The translations under genes were made by a program, and so were the position numbers. This document shows, piece after piece, positions 1 to 8,774 of a DNA stretch of 64,000 nucleotides. Origin of the DNA: Fusicatenibacter sp. (GTDB taxonomy: Bacteria; Bacillota; Clostridia; Lachnospirales; Lachnospiraceae); the NCBI GenBank assembly GCA_022766945.1, contig JALEOU010000044.1, positions 1-64,000 of the forward strand. The letters run 5' to 3'. The notes beneath the pieces were generated by a model. The model did not search any database, had not been told where the DNA came from, and saw nothing but the letters and a program-made list of their open reading frames with translations. The number at the start of each line of letters is the position of its first letter. The stretch's first letter is position 1.

Positions 1-56
1 AATCTGCGTAAAGCGCTGTCCAACGTCTCGTTTTCTTTAACGATTACATTTGACAT
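1..56 (-). CDS. rpsU: 30S ribosomal protein S21, N-terminal part (cut by window edge)
   Basis: The first 18 residues read MSNVIVKENETLDSALRR, the typical start of bacterial S21, a small basic protein of the 30S platform. Only the N-terminus is present; the rest lies outside the window. A GGAGGGAGG-type ribosome site sits roughly 13-20 bases upstream of the ATG. It is preceded by its own strong promoter and lies downstream of alaS on the same strand. The call is secure despite the short length because these residues are highly characteristic. Confidence 0.9.
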   Translation of the reverse strand, partial: MSNVIVKENETLDSALRR

Positions 57-133
57 AGTCTCACACCTAACCTCCCTCCAGTTGTAGATTGTGCATAATA
101 CAACTGTATGGGTATTTTTTTTGCACTGTTATT

Positions 134-161
134 ATTATAACAGAAAAATCCCATTCGTCAA
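134..161 (-). promoter_or_regulatory. Vegetative promoter of rpsU
   Basis: Reading the minus strand there is TTGACG, a 16-base spacer and TATAAT, with an extended -10 (TGT before TATAAT). The -10 is embedded in a small inverted repeat (CTGTTAT/ATAACAG). It lies about 80 bases upstream of the rpsU start, so rpsU has its own transcript and does not depend on alaS. Confidence 0.65.
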
Positions 162-263
162 CTGCTTTTACTCATTTTGGCAAAAAAGTTATTTTTCATC
201 GGTATTTCCACCGTTTTTTATGCAACATCACAGGAAACTTCTTCCAATGGTGCAAAACCTTAC

Positions 264-2903
264 TTAGCTAATCTGAGCCAGGAGTACCTCTTTTGCACGT
301 AAAATCGCATCTTCAATCTTCTCAGGATTCTTGCCGCCTGCCTGTGCCATATTTGGACGGCCGCCGCCGCCTCCTCCGACAACCGCTGCCACTTCCTTGA
401 TTAGTTTTCCTGCATGTGCACCCTTCTTCATTGCATCGTCTGTCACCATAGCCAAGAGGCTTACTTTTCCTTCTTTCGCAGAGGCCAGTACAACCACTCC
501 GCTGCCAAGTTTCTCTTTTAACTGGTCACCCAGATCACGCAGACCATTCATATCAACATCCGGTACCGATGCTGCAAGAAGATTCACACCATTTACTTCG
601 GTAACTTTATCCATCACATCGCCGAGAGATTCTCTGGCAAGTTTGCTCTTTAAGGATTCATTCTCACTGGAAAGTGTTTTTAGTTCGTTCTGGAGATGAG
701 CGATCTTGTCCAGCAGTTCCGATGGTGTCGTTTTCAGAAGTGCTGCTGCTGCATGCAGACGTTCCTCCTGCTCTTTATAATAAGCGGTAACTCCGGAACC
801 GGTCAGTGCTTCAATTCTTCGAACACCGGCAGCAATACCAGACTCAGAAACAATCTTAAAGAGAGAAATCTCGGAAGTATTTTTTACATGAGTACCGCCG
901 CACAGTTCCTTGGAGAAGTCTCCCATGGATACAACGCGTACCTCATCTCCGTATTTCTCACCAAATAATGCCATAGCACCGGATTTTTTCGCATCATCGA
1001 TGCCCATGATATCGGTATGCACCGGAAGCTGTTCCTGAATTTCCTTGTTTACCAGGTCTTCCACCGCGCGAAGTTCCCTGGGGGTAACTGCTGTAAAATG
1101 AACGAAATCAAAACGAAGTCTGTTTGGCGTCACAAGAGAACCTTTCTGCTCTACATGGGATCCCAGAACGGTTTTCAGTGCTTTCTGAAGCAGGTGTGTT
1201 GCACTGTGGTTTTTCTCCGTATCTTTTCTTGCCGCGGTATCAACCTCCAGTGTCACTGTTTCTCCATCGGAAATCATTCCGGATTTCATAACACCGACAT
1301 GACCGTATTTTCCGCCTCGCAGCTTGATGGTATCCTCCACCTCGAAGACACCGTTTGCGGTTCTGATCACACCGCGGTCACCCTGCTGACCACCCATGGT
1401 AGCATAGAATGGAGTCTTTTCCACAAAAATGGTTCCCTTCTGTCCTTCCATAAGAGCGGCTACGATTTCGGTTTCAGTTGTCATGACTGTCACTTTGGAA
1501 TCGTAGATCAGATATTCATATCCTTCAAATTCCGTAGTGATGGACGGGTCAATCTCATCATAAACAGTGGCATCAGCGCCCATGTAGTTTGTCACCTCAC
1601 GGCTCTCTCTTGCGCGGGTGCGCTGCTCTTCCATAGCTGCACGGAAGCCTTCTTCATCAATCCCATAGCCCTTCTCCTCCAGAATCTCTTTTGTCAGATC
1701 CAGCGGGAACCCATAGGTATCGTACAGTTTGAAAGCGTCCTGTCCATCCAGTGTCTTTTTCCCTTCTTCCTGCATCTTTGCTTCCAGATCCGCAAGAATC
1801 CGAAGACCCTGATCTATGGTTTTGTTAAACTGTGTCTCTTCATTGCGCAATACATTGAAGATGAACTCTTTTTTCTCTTCCAGTTCCGGATAGCCATCTT
1901 TTGACCCGTCAATCACGCTTGCACTAAGCTTTGCAAGAAACAGGCCGTCAATGCCAAGAAGACGTCCGTGACGAGCCGCGCGGCGAATCAGCCGTCGCAG
2001 CACATATCCTCTGCCTTCATTGGTAGGCATAATACCGTCAGATATCATAAAGGTAGCGGAACGAATATGGTCTGTAATCAGTCGAATAGAGACATCCGCA
2101 TCGTGGTCTGCACCGTAGGTTTTTCCTGCAATCTCGCAGACCTTATCGCGCAGTGCCTGAATCGTATCCACATCAAAAATGGAATCCACATCCTGAACCA
2201 CAACCGCCAGACGCTCCAGCCCCATACCTGTATCAATGTTCTTCTGAATCAGTTCTGTGTAATGTCCTTCTCCATCATTGTTAAACTGGCTGAATACGTT
2301 GTTCCATACTTCCATATAGCGGTCACAATCGCATCCGACTGTACATCCGGGCTTGCCGCAGCCGTACTTTTCACCGCGATCATAGTAGATTTCAGAACAC
2401 GGGCCGCAGGGACCTGCACCGTGCTCCCAGAAATTATCTTCCTTACCAAAACGAAAAATGCGTTCTGCCGGAATACCTATTTCTTTATTCCAGATCTCGA
2501 ATGCTTCATCATCATCCTGGAAAACGGATGGATATAAACGATTCGGATCCAACCCGATCACCTCGGTTAAGAACTCCCAGGACCAGGCAATTGCTTCATG
2601 CTTAAAATAATCACCAAAAGAAAAGTTACCAAGCATCTCAAAGAAGGTTCCATGACGAGCCGTCTTTCCAACGTTTTCAATATCACCGGTACGAATACAC
2701 TTCTGGCAGGTGGTTACCCTTCTGCGCGGCGGAATCTCTGCGCCCGTAAAATACGGTTTGAGCGGCGCCATACCGGAGTTGATCAGAAGAAGACTTTTAT
2801 CATTGTGCGGAATCAATGAAAAGCTTTTCATCGCCAGATGTCCCTTACTCTCAAAAAACTCCAGAAACATCCTACGTAATTCATTTACGCCATATTTTTC
2901 CAT
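264..2903 (-). CDS. alaS: Alanyl-tRNA synthetase
   Basis: Charges tRNA-Ala in the cytoplasm. The protein is 879 residues, the normal size for the family. The N-terminal class II catalytic core begins ELRRMFLEFFESKGH and includes the motif GTFFEMLGNFSFGDY. The editing domain carries NHSATHLLQ and the zinc-type site ELCGGTH. The C-terminal C-Ala region has the glycine-rich segment GGGGGGRPNMAQAGG. The ATG at 2903 follows a GGAGGAA ribosome site. tyrS lies 120 bases upstream on the same strand. No T-box is seen in front of alaS itself. Confidence 0.97.
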   Translation of the reverse strand: MEKYGVNELRRMFLEFFESKGHLAMKSFSLIPHNDKSLLLINSGMAPLKPYFTGAEIPPRRRVTTCQKCIRTGDIENVGKTARHGTFFEMLGNFSFGDYFKHEAIAWSWEFLTEVIGLDPNRLYPSVFQDDDEAFEIWNKEIGIPAERIFRFGKEDNFWEHGAGPCGPCSEIYYDRGEKYGCGKPGCTVGCDCDRYMEVWNNVFSQFNNDGEGHYTELIQKNIDTGMGLERLAVVVQDVDSIFDVDTIQALRDKVCEIAGKTYGADHDADVSIRLITDHIRSATFMISDGIMPTNEGRGYVLRRLIRRAARHGRLLGIDGLFLAKLSASVIDGSKDGYPELEEKKEFIFNVLRNEETQFNKTIDQGLRILADLEAKMQEEGKKTLDGQDAFKLYDTYGFPLDLTKEILEEKGYGIDEEGFRAAMEEQRTRARESREVTNYMGADATVYDEIDPSITTEFEGYEYLIYDSKVTVMTTETEIVAALMEGQKGTIFVEKTPFYATMGGQQGDRGVIRTANGVFEVEDTIKLRGGKYGHVGVMKSGMISDGETVTLEVDTAARKDTEKNHSATHLLQKALKTVLGSHVEQKGSLVTPNRLRFDFVHFTAVTPRELRAVEDLVNKEIQEQLPVHTDIMGIDDAKKSGAMALFGEKYGDEVRVVSMGDFSKELCGGTHVKNTSEISLFKIVSESGIAAGVRRIEALTGSGVTAYYKEQEERLHAAAALLKTTPSELLDKIAHLQNELKTLSSENESLKSKLARESLGDVMDKVTEVNGVNLLAASVPDVDMNGLRDLGDQLKEKLGSGVVVLASAKEGKVSLLAMVTDDAMKKGAHAGKLIKEVAAVVGGGGGGRPNMAQAGGKNPEKIEDAILRAKEVLLAQIS

Positions 2904-2958
2904 GACTGTTTTTCCTCCATAATAAAACAGATCCGTAACTATTCAGCATTCAGTCCAG

Positions 2959-2988
2959 ATAATACACCTGACATCCGATCAGTTCCAA
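2959..2988 (-). promoter_or_regulatory. Candidate alaS promoter
   Basis: In the gap between tyrS and alaS the minus strand holds TTGGAA, an 18-base spacer and TATTAT. It is a moderate match, located about 55 bases upstream of the alaS start. No terminator is evident after tyrS, so alaS may be read both from here and from the tyrS transcript. Confidence 0.4.
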
Positions 2989-3023
2989 ACAGTTACACAT
3001 ATCACATATCATAGCACAACCAT

Positions 3024-4250
3024 TTACTTTACGCAAACTTTTTTGAAATTCTTCTTACCCCTTTTCAGGACAATTCCATCACCCATAAGTGCATTTTTTG
3101 TCAAAACATATTTAAAATCTGTGATTTTTTCTCCGTCCACAGAGACACCGCCCTGCTCCACAGCACGACGGCCTTCATTTCTGGTTTTCACCAGTTCTGA
3201 CTTTACGAGCAGGCTGACCAGATCAATCGATCCCTCGTTCAAATCTTCCTCATTCAGCTCACATATCGGCATGTGTTCGGAATTTCCGGAAGAGAAAATG
3301 GCTCTTGCACCTTCCTGCGCCTTCTTTGCCTCTTCCTCTCCGTGTACCATGGCTGTCAGTTCATATGCCAGAATCTCCTTTGCCTCATTTAACTGACTTC
3401 CCTCCCACTTGTCCATCTCATTGATCTGCTCCAGAGGCAGGAAGGTCAGCATACGGATACATTTTAATACATCCGCATCACCTACATTGCGCCAGTACTG
3501 ATAGAAATCAAACGGGCTTGTTTTGTTCGGATCCAGCCATACTGCATTTCCGGCAGTCTTGCCCATCTTTTTGCCCTGGGAATCTGTAAGGAGGGTGATC
3601 GTCATTGCGTAAGCATCCTTACCAAGTTTCCGGCGGATCAGTTCCGTACCGCCAAGCATATTAGACCACTGATCATCACCGCCAAACTGCATGTTGCATC
3701 CGTATTTCTGGAACATGTAGTAAAAATCATAACTCTGCATGATCATGTAGTTAAATTCCAGGAATGAAAGACCCTTCTCCATACGCTGTTTGTAGCACTC
3801 TGCTCTTAACATGTTATTTACACTAAAGCATGCACCCACTTCGCGCAGCATCTCAACATAGTTCAGGTTCATCAGCCAATCTGCATTGTTCAGCATCATC
3901 GCTTTCCCCTCACCAAAATCAATGAAACGCTCCATCTGACGTTTGAAGCACTCGGCATTGTGATCGATCTCCTCACGGGTCAGCATCTTTCTCATATCTG
4001 TTCTTCCGGACGGATCACCGATCATGGTGGTTCCTCCGCCAATCAGCGCAATCGGTTTATTTCCGGCCATCTGCATTCTCTTCATGAGCGTCAGCGCCAT
4101 AAAATGACCGGCTGTCAGACTGTCCGCAGTACAATCGAAGCCGATATAAAAGGTCGCCTTCCCATGATTGACAAGTTCTTTGATCTCTGCTTCGTCGGTT
4201 ACCTGGGCAATCAATCCTCTGGCAACTAATTCGTCGTAAATCTGCATCAT
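3024..4250 (-). CDS. tyrS: Tyrosyl-tRNA synthetase
   Basis: Charges tRNA-Tyr. At 408 residues it matches the bacterial TyrRS family. The class I core shows the HIGH-equivalent TAGHFMAL near residue 46, GGDDQWSNML for the tyrosine pocket, and the KMSKS loop as KMGKTAGNAVW. The C-terminal S4-like RNA-binding domain contains EGRRAVEQGGVSVDG. A RBS (AAAGGAGAATAAT) precedes the ATG. The gene lies directly behind a tyrosine T-box leader, which is the expected control. Confidence 0.97.
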   Translation of the reverse strand: MMQIYDELVARGLIAQVTDEAEIKELVNHGKATFYIGFDCTADSLTAGHFMALTLMKRMQMAGNKPIALIGGGTTMIGDPSGRTDMRKMLTREEIDHNAECFKRQMERFIDFGEGKAMMLNNADWLMNLNYVEMLREVGACFSVNNMLRAECYKQRMEKGLSFLEFNYMIMQSYDFYYMFQKYGCNMQFGGDDQWSNMLGGTELIRRKLGKDAYAMTITLLTDSQGKKMGKTAGNAVWLDPNKTSPFDFYQYWRNVGDADVLKCIRMLTFLPLEQINEMDKWEGSQLNEAKEILAYELTAMVHGEEEAKKAQEGARAIFSSGNSEHMPICELNEEDLNEGSIDLVSLLVKSELVKTRNEGRRAVEQGGVSVDGEKITDFKYVLTKNALMGDGIVLKRGKKNFKKVCVK

Positions 4251-4339
4251 ATTATTCTCCTTTATCAGTTCTTTTCTTCGGGTACGTATGACCGTTTCGG
4301 ATCGAGAACTTTTTTGCTGCTTTGCAGTGTAAAAGCATT

Positions 4340-4649
4340 AAAAAAGCCCTCGTCCTTTCGATTCCAAGGACGAGAGCCCGTATCTCCCGTGTTACCACCT
4401 TACTTCACAGCTGTCTCACGGCAGCTGCCTTTGTCGGTATCCAAAAAGTGAATACCCTGACGCTGTAACGTTCGTCTCTTACGGCGCAGCCTACTTTTGA
4501 ACGGAACAAATGATCCGTTTGGTTTCGGTGCGCAGCTCCGGGAGGTATTCGAATCCATGGATCGTTGTGCGCCTCTCATCAACCGGCAGCTTTCTGTACA
4601 CATCTCCACAGCCTACTTGTTCCCTTCACAGCCTTTCTGATATGAACCT
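4340..4649 (-). promoter_or_regulatory. Tyrosine T-box riboswitch with intrinsic terminator
   Basis: The minus-strand leader of tyrS shows the hallmarks of a T-box. They are the AGTA bulge early in stem I, a specifier segment GAATACCTCCCGGAGC with the Tyr codon TAC at 4547-4545, the antiterminator T-box AAGGTGGTAACACGG near 4382-4402, and a GC-rich hairpin at 4342-4380 followed by TTTTTT. Uncharged tRNA-Tyr would stabilise the antiterminator and allow tyrS expression. Specifier and downstream gene agree. Confidence 0.95.
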
Positions 4650-4678
4650 AGTATAATCATTGCATTTCAAAATGTCAA
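4650..4678 (-). promoter_or_regulatory. tyrS T-box promoter
   Basis: Consensus TTGACA (4678-4673), exactly 17 bases, then TATACT (4655-4650). It ends immediately upstream of the T-box leader and immediately after the stop codon of the histidine kinase gene. Confidence 0.85.
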
Positions 4679-4681
4679 GTA

Positions 4682-6034
4682 TTACTCTTTCGGAAATGAA
4701 AAGTAAAAACAGGTTCCTTCCCCCAGATGGCTGACTACCCGAATCTCGCCTTTATGCACCTTAACAATCCATTTCACCATGGAAAGACCAAGACCCTGAC
4801 CATCATTTTGACTTCGGGAAGGATCCGCCTGATAAAATCTGTCCCAGATCTTCGGTAAATCCTCCTCGGAAATCCCAATCCCATCATCACGGACTTCTCC
4901 GTTCATTCGATCTCCCCAGCTTTGCAGGCTTACGCAGATGTGACCGCCTTCCTTCCCGTAGGTCACTGCATTGTTCAAAAGATTCATCCAAAAACGGATC
5001 AGAAGTGTCTCGTCACCAGTCAGATACATGCCCTCAGTGATATTTGTTTCCAACGTTATCCCTTTTTCGTCTGCTTTTTCGCGGATTTCTTCCACCGCCA
5101 TCTCTGTCAGTTCGCTGAAATTAATTCGTTCCTGCTCTACCTTTTCTCTTCCCTGGTCTGCCCGTGAGAGTATCAAAAGCTGTGAAATCATTCCTGTCAG
5201 GTACTTTACTTTCTGCTCAAGAAGGAGTACACCTTCCCGCACTTCATCATCCAGATGATCCTTTTCCAGAAGTTCCTCACACTGGAGCACCATAGCGGAA
5301 AGCGGTGTGCGAAGTTCGTGTGATACATCCGAAGTAAACTGCTGTTCTCTTGACAGACTTTTTTCCACCTGATCCAGAAGCTCATCAAAAGTAGCTGCCA
5401 GATGATAAATTTCATCTTTCCCTTCTCCGAGCAGGATTCTTTGGGACAGATCGCCGTCCCTGCAGATTTTCTGAACGGTTTCTGTCATTGTTTTCACAGG
5501 ACGCAGTGTCTTTCCTGTCATATAATACCCCAGCGCTGCGCTTAAAAGAACAAGCAGCGGCAGAAAAATCACCGCCAGGTGAACAGTGGATCGAAAGTTT
5601 GCTTCCGCAGCGGTAACTGAGACAACACCCCGAATGTCTACCACCCCATAGTCCGAAACACGATAGACAAGATCCATCACGTAATATTCCGCTGAAACTC
5701 CCTGATATCGTCTGACACTTCCATCTTCAAAAGGTATCTGATTATCAAATCCATACGGGATTTTCCCATAGAGAAGAGTCCCGTCGGAAGCATAGACGGA
5801 CAGGTAAATGCCGTGTTCCAGTTCCAGCAGATCGGAATCGAATCTTAATTTTTCTCCGTCAAAACGTATATTTTCTCTGGCATCCATGACCTGTTTTTCC
5901 AGCTGGTTCTGTACATTGCCAAGCAATTCCTGACTGCTGATGGAAAACAGAATTGCAAGAATCCCAAAAACAACCGCTGACATCAAAACTGTGTATAGAA
6001 ATGTCAGCTTTACTTTCAAAGATACTTTTTTCAT
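4682..6034 (-). CDS. Membrane sensor histidine kinase
   Basis: Sensor of a two-component system, 450 residues. Transmembrane segments are at about 10-32 and 152-172, flanking an extracytoplasmic sensor domain. A HAMP region follows, then HisKA with SDVSHELRTPLSAM (phosphoacceptor His about 239). The HATPase has LLNNAVTYG, RDDGIGI and GQGLGLSM. The start overlaps the stop of the response regulator gene by four bases (ATGA), so the pair is translationally coupled. The ligand is unknown. The PepSY lipoprotein encoded first in the operon probably acts with the sensor at the membrane. Confidence 0.92.
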   Translation of the reverse strand: MKKVSLKVKLTFLYTVLMSAVVFGILAILFSISSQELLGNVQNQLEKQVMDARENIRFDGEKLRFDSDLLELEHGIYLSVYASDGTLLYGKIPYGFDNQIPFEDGSVRRYQGVSAEYYVMDLVYRVSDYGVVDIRGVVSVTAAEANFRSTVHLAVIFLPLLVLLSAALGYYMTGKTLRPVKTMTETVQKICRDGDLSQRILLGEGKDEIYHLAATFDELLDQVEKSLSREQQFTSDVSHELRTPLSAMVLQCEELLEKDHLDDEVREGVLLLEQKVKYLTGMISQLLILSRADQGREKVEQERINFSELTEMAVEEIREKADEKGITLETNITEGMYLTGDETLLIRFWMNLLNNAVTYGKEGGHICVSLQSWGDRMNGEVRDDGIGISEEDLPKIWDRFYQADPSRSQNDGQGLGLSMVKWIVKVHKGEIRVVSHLGEGTCFYFSFPKE

Positions 6035-6708
6035 TTTTCCTGCTCCCTCAGGACATACCCGACTCCTCTGACTGTATGAATCAGCTTTTTTTCATACCCT
6101 TCATCAATTTTTTTCCGCAGATACCGAATATAAACATCGATCACGTTCGATCCACCCAGATAATCATAATTCCAGAGATGCTGCTCCAGTTTTTCTCTTG
6201 ACAGCACCATCCCCTGATTCTGAATCATATAGCGAAGCAGCGAAAATTCTTTTCCTGACAATTGAATTTCTTTTCCACCGCGCAGAACTCTGTGCGTGTC
6301 CACATGCAACTCCAGATCCAGAAGACGGTAAACACTTGTTTTTTCCGTGGCAGGCTTTCGAAGCATTACGCGGATTCTTGCAAGTAATTCCTCAAAAGCA
6401 AAGGGTTTAATCAGATAATCATCCGCACCGGCATCCAGCCCGGCAACACGGTCCTCAATACTATCCCGCGCGGTCAGAAGCAATACAGGGACCTTATTTC
6501 CATCCTGGCGCAGCTTATTCAAAACCGTGATTCCATCTATTTCAGGCATCATAATATCCAGAATCAACGCATCATATTCCGCACAGAGAAGGTAATCAAA
6601 CACCTCCCGTCCATTATGACAGGAATCCACACTGTAATTTTCCGCAGCAAGTCTTCTGACAATCAGTTTATTCATATCCCGATCATCCTCTGCAACCAAT
6701 ATCCGCAT
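6031..6708 (-). CDS. OmpR/PhoB-family response regulator
   Basis: DNA-binding partner of the adjacent kinase. The receiver domain begins MRILVAEDDRDMN with phospho-Asp51 in LILDIMMPEIDG and the conserved Lys in DDYLIKPF. The winged-helix effector contains LSGKEFSLLRYM and NVIDVYIRYLRKKID. The start at 6708 gives a 225-residue protein, the usual length. An in-frame start at 6798 would add an unrelated tail and overlap the lipoprotein gene. An AAAGAGGC ribosome site favours 6708. Confidence 0.93.
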   Translation of the reverse strand: MRILVAEDDRDMNKLIVRRLAAENYSVDSCHNGREVFDYLLCAEYDALILDIMMPEIDGITVLNKLRQDGNKVPVLLLTARDSIEDRVAGLDAGADDYLIKPFAFEELLARIRVMLRKPATEKTSVYRLLDLELHVDTHRVLRGGKEIQLSGKEFSLLRYMIQNQGMVLSREKLEQHLWNYDYLGGSNVIDVYIRYLRKKIDEGYEKKLIHTVRGVGYVLREQEK

Positions 6709-6776
6709 ATGATAAGCCTCTTTCCATATCAATTTTTTCCGGTTTCTGCTCTTCTCCATTACCTGATTCCGATCAA

Positions 6777-7454
6777 TCAGTCCACTTCTTCCTTCCATTC
6801 CAGCAACTGGCCATCCGCTGCATTGAGTTCAAATTCATATTCTCTCCCATTATAGTGGATTTCACCTTCATATCTCCAACAGCCATCTTCTTCTTCCAGT
6901 TTCATTTTCAAATGCTCTTTTCCGGCTCCCTGAACACGGTTCAAAACAATTTCCGCTGCCTCATCGTATGCCATCACCTGGACCGCTGCATGATCGTGTT
7001 CCTCTTCATGTTCATGGTGCGTATCGCTTTGCGATTTGCATTCCATTTTCCGCACTTCGCCGGTGGAGACATCAACGTCACAGTCATAATTACTGTTCTG
7101 CACACAGAACTCGATCTCATAAATTTCTTTTCCATCATCATACTCTTTCTTGACAGTGACATAGGAAGCATCTGCTTCTTCCACTCCTGCATATCGAAAA
7201 GCAATCTCTTTTGCAGATGTCTCATCAATTACACTGTACGCTTGTGTTTGCTCTGTTGTTTCTGTGTTTGCTTTTGCTTTATTGCTGTCTGCTGTAGTTT
7301 TTGGTGCAGTCGCCTGCATCTGATCTTCGCCTGCATAAGATACGGACGAAACTGTAATCTGCGTCTGATCCATTTGACCTGCCTCCCTGGAACCACAGCC
7401 GGCAAGGAGGACTCCTCCTGTAAGAACTAAAATCGTAAGAAATCTTTTTTTCAT
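6777..7454 (-). CDS. PepSY-domain lipoprotein
   Basis: Secreted, lipid-anchored protein with signal KKRFLTILVLTGGVLLAGC (lipobox LAGC). Two PepSY-like repeats follow, roughly residues 80-145 and 160-225, with the typical endings DVDVSTGEVRKME and FELNAADGQLLEW, and a His/Glu-rich linker (HHEHEEEHDH) that could bind metal. Three ATG codons are adjacent. The third, at 7454, has the best spacing from the AGGAG site; the first would sit one base from it. It is first in an operon with the regulator and kinase, suggesting a sensory or modulatory role. Confidence 0.82.
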   Translation of the reverse strand: MKKRFLTILVLTGGVLLAGCGSREAGQMDQTQITVSSVSYAGEDQMQATAPKTTADSNKAKANTETTEQTQAYSVIDETSAKEIAFRYAGVEEADASYVTVKKEYDDGKEIYEIEFCVQNSNYDCDVDVSTGEVRKMECKSQSDTHHEHEEEHDHAAVQVMAYDEAAEIVLNRVQGAGKEHLKMKLEEEDGCWRYEGEIHYNGREYEFELNAADGQLLEWKEEVD

Positions 7455-7521
7455 CATCATTCTCCTCTATTATTTCGTCATGCTCAAGTTATAAAAATGA
7501 TTCGATCCAGATCAGTGAATC

Positions 7522-7580
7522 ACTGTACTGTTATCTCACGGTTTTATCCTATACTGAAAAGATGAAAAGAAGATTAAAAA
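7522..7580 (-). promoter_or_regulatory. Candidate operator region of the PepSY two-component operon
   Basis: Upstream of the lipoprotein gene lie tandem repeats of TGAAAAGA (plus-strand reading, about 7554-7569), continued by AGATTAAAAAGCGA to give an approximate 11-base period, and a 13-base palindrome CAGTGAATCACTG at 7522-7534. Direct repeats with an 11-base period are typical binding sites of OmpR/PhoB-family regulators, so autoregulation is plausible. No binding is demonstrated. Confidence 0.3.
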
Positions 7581-7586
7581 GCGAAT

Positions 7587-7943
7587 TTATTCTCTGTGAG
7601 TTCCCCTCACAATGCGGATACCTCCATTCTCAATTATTCTGCAGATTTTAATCATCCTCTCACATTCGGTCCCATCTTTTTTCATGCGACAGACTCCTAC
7701 GTGTATTGTTGTGACCTGTTCTTTCTGCAAACGTTCCAGTTTTTCCTGCATTCCGGGATCTTCCTCCGGTTCCTTTGGCTGCATCTCCTTACATCCGCCG
7801 CAGGTCATAAGAACGGCCAGTTCGGTATCTTTCGGATATCCACAAAAAAAATCTGTTTTTTCCCAAAAAGCAGAAAGACAACCTGCTCTGGTACAGACAT
7901 CATTTGAATTAAGACAAGTTAATATTCCTATCTTTTCTTTCAT
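7587..7943 (-). CDS. CGGC-domain protein (putative metal-binding)
   Basis: 118 residues starting MKEKIGILTCLNSNDVCTR. The diagnostic motif LMTCGGCKEMQP and further cysteines (TRAGCLSAF, VGVCRMKKDG, MIKICR) match the small CGGC-domain family, whose function is not established but whose cysteines suggest metal or redox binding. The ATG at 7943 has a GAGGG ribosome site; a longer in-frame start at 7985 lacks one. It lies 75 bases after the importer ATPase gene, separated by a hairpin, and could be a low-level distal member of the B12-riboswitch operon. Confidence 0.75.
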   Translation of the reverse strand: MKEKIGILTCLNSNDVCTRAGCLSAFWEKTDFFCGYPKDTELAVLMTCGGCKEMQPKEPEEDPGMQEKLERLQKEQVTTIHVGVCRMKKDGTECERMIKICRIIENGGIRIVRGTHRE

Positions 7944-7970
7944 AAATATACCCTCACAATTATCAACACA

Positions 7971-8012
7971 AATCGCCGCACGCAAATGTTCATCGTTTGC
8001 TGAGCGGCGATT
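7971..8012 (-). terminator. Strong intergenic hairpin between ABC ATPase and CGGC gene
   Basis: A perfect nine-base arm AATCGCCGC/GCGGCGATT (7971-7979, 8004-8012) encloses a second stem GCAAA/TTTGC. On the minus strand it is followed only by TGTGTTGAT, so it is a weak or partial terminator, or an RNA-processing or stability element that sets the level of the CGGC gene relative to the transporter. Confidence 0.45.
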
Positions 8013-8018
8013 AGGATA

Positions 8019-8774
8019 TTAATAAAACAGAATATGAAGGTTTCCCTTGCTGTCATTTACAACTTCGCTGTCTACCTGGTAAATCTCACGGATTAATTTC
8101 GATGTCAGAACTTCCCTGGGAGTTCCTTCCGCCACAATTTGCCCTTCCTTTAGCACGTACAGACGGTCGCAGAACATTGCTGCAATGTTAAGATCATGAA
8201 TTGCGGAAATCACAGTGACATCCAGTTGTTTTACAATTTTCAGGAGCTGCAGCTGGTGTGTAATATCCAGATGATTGGTTGGTTCATCCAAAATCAGGCA
8301 TGGTGTTTGCTGTGCCAGCGCCCTCGCAAGAATCACCCTCTGCTGTTCCCCTCCGGACAGCGTAGAAAAGCTGCGGTCTGCAAACTTTGTCATTCCCACT
8401 TTTTCCAGCGATTGACGGACAATCTCATAATCTTTGGCATTATCCCTCTCCAGCGCTTTTTTGTGCGGAGAGCGCCCCATGAGGACAACTTCACGCACTG
8501 AAAAATCGAAATTATAATAGTTATGCTGAGCAACAACAGCGATTTTTCTGGCGGACTCTTTATAGCTCATAGCGTCGATCGGAGTATCATCAATTTCAAC
8601 ATAGCCCTCATCCGGCTTTAAAACACGATACATACATTTGAGCAATGTGGATTTTCCACTGCCGTTTGGTCCGATCAGTCCAACAAACTCTTTTGTATTG
8701 GTCGTCAGGTTCAGTCCGTTCAGAATTCTGGCAGCACCGTAAGAAAGTTGAATTTCTTTCGCCGAAATTTTCAC
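8019..8774 (-). CDS. ABC transporter ATPase, cobalamin/iron-chelate type
   Basis: Energises import through the adjacent permease. In 251 residues the Walker A is GPNGSGKST (about 34-42), the Q-loop is VVAQHNYY, the signature is LSGGEQQR and the Walker B is CLILDEPTNHLD, followed by the switch His in SAIHDLN. It belongs to the FecE/BtuD branch. The start overlaps the permease stop by four bases. The cobalamin riboswitch at the head of the operon points to corrinoid import; an iron-chelate substrate cannot be excluded from the protein alone. Confidence 0.92.
   Translation of the reverse strand: MKISAKEIQLSYGAARILNGLNLTTNTKEFVGLIGPNGSGKSTLLKCMYRVLKPDEGYVEIDDTPIDAMSYKESARKIAVVAQHNYYNFDFSVREVVLMGRSPHKKALERDNAKDYEIVRQSLEKVGMTKFADRSFSTLSGGEQQRVILARALAQQTPCLILDEPTNHLDITHQLQLLKIVKQLDVTVISAIHDLNIAAMFCDRLYVLKEGQIVAEGTPREVLTSKLIREIYQVDSEVVNDSKGNLHILFY

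Noticed and set aside
198-219. CGGT/ACCG hairpin with T-run on the plus strand downstream of alaS
   Set aside because: Only four base pairs and on the wrong strand for alaS; no plus-strand gene ends there.
1017-1904. Long open frame on the plus strand opposite alaS
   Set aside because: Antisense shadow of a highly conserved gene; cysteine/phenylalanine-rich composition typical of reverse-frame translation and no ribosome site.
4400-4609. Minus-strand open frame of about 69 codons upstream of tyrS
   Set aside because: It lies entirely within the tyrosine T-box leader; the conserved RNA elements explain the sequence and there is no ribosome site.
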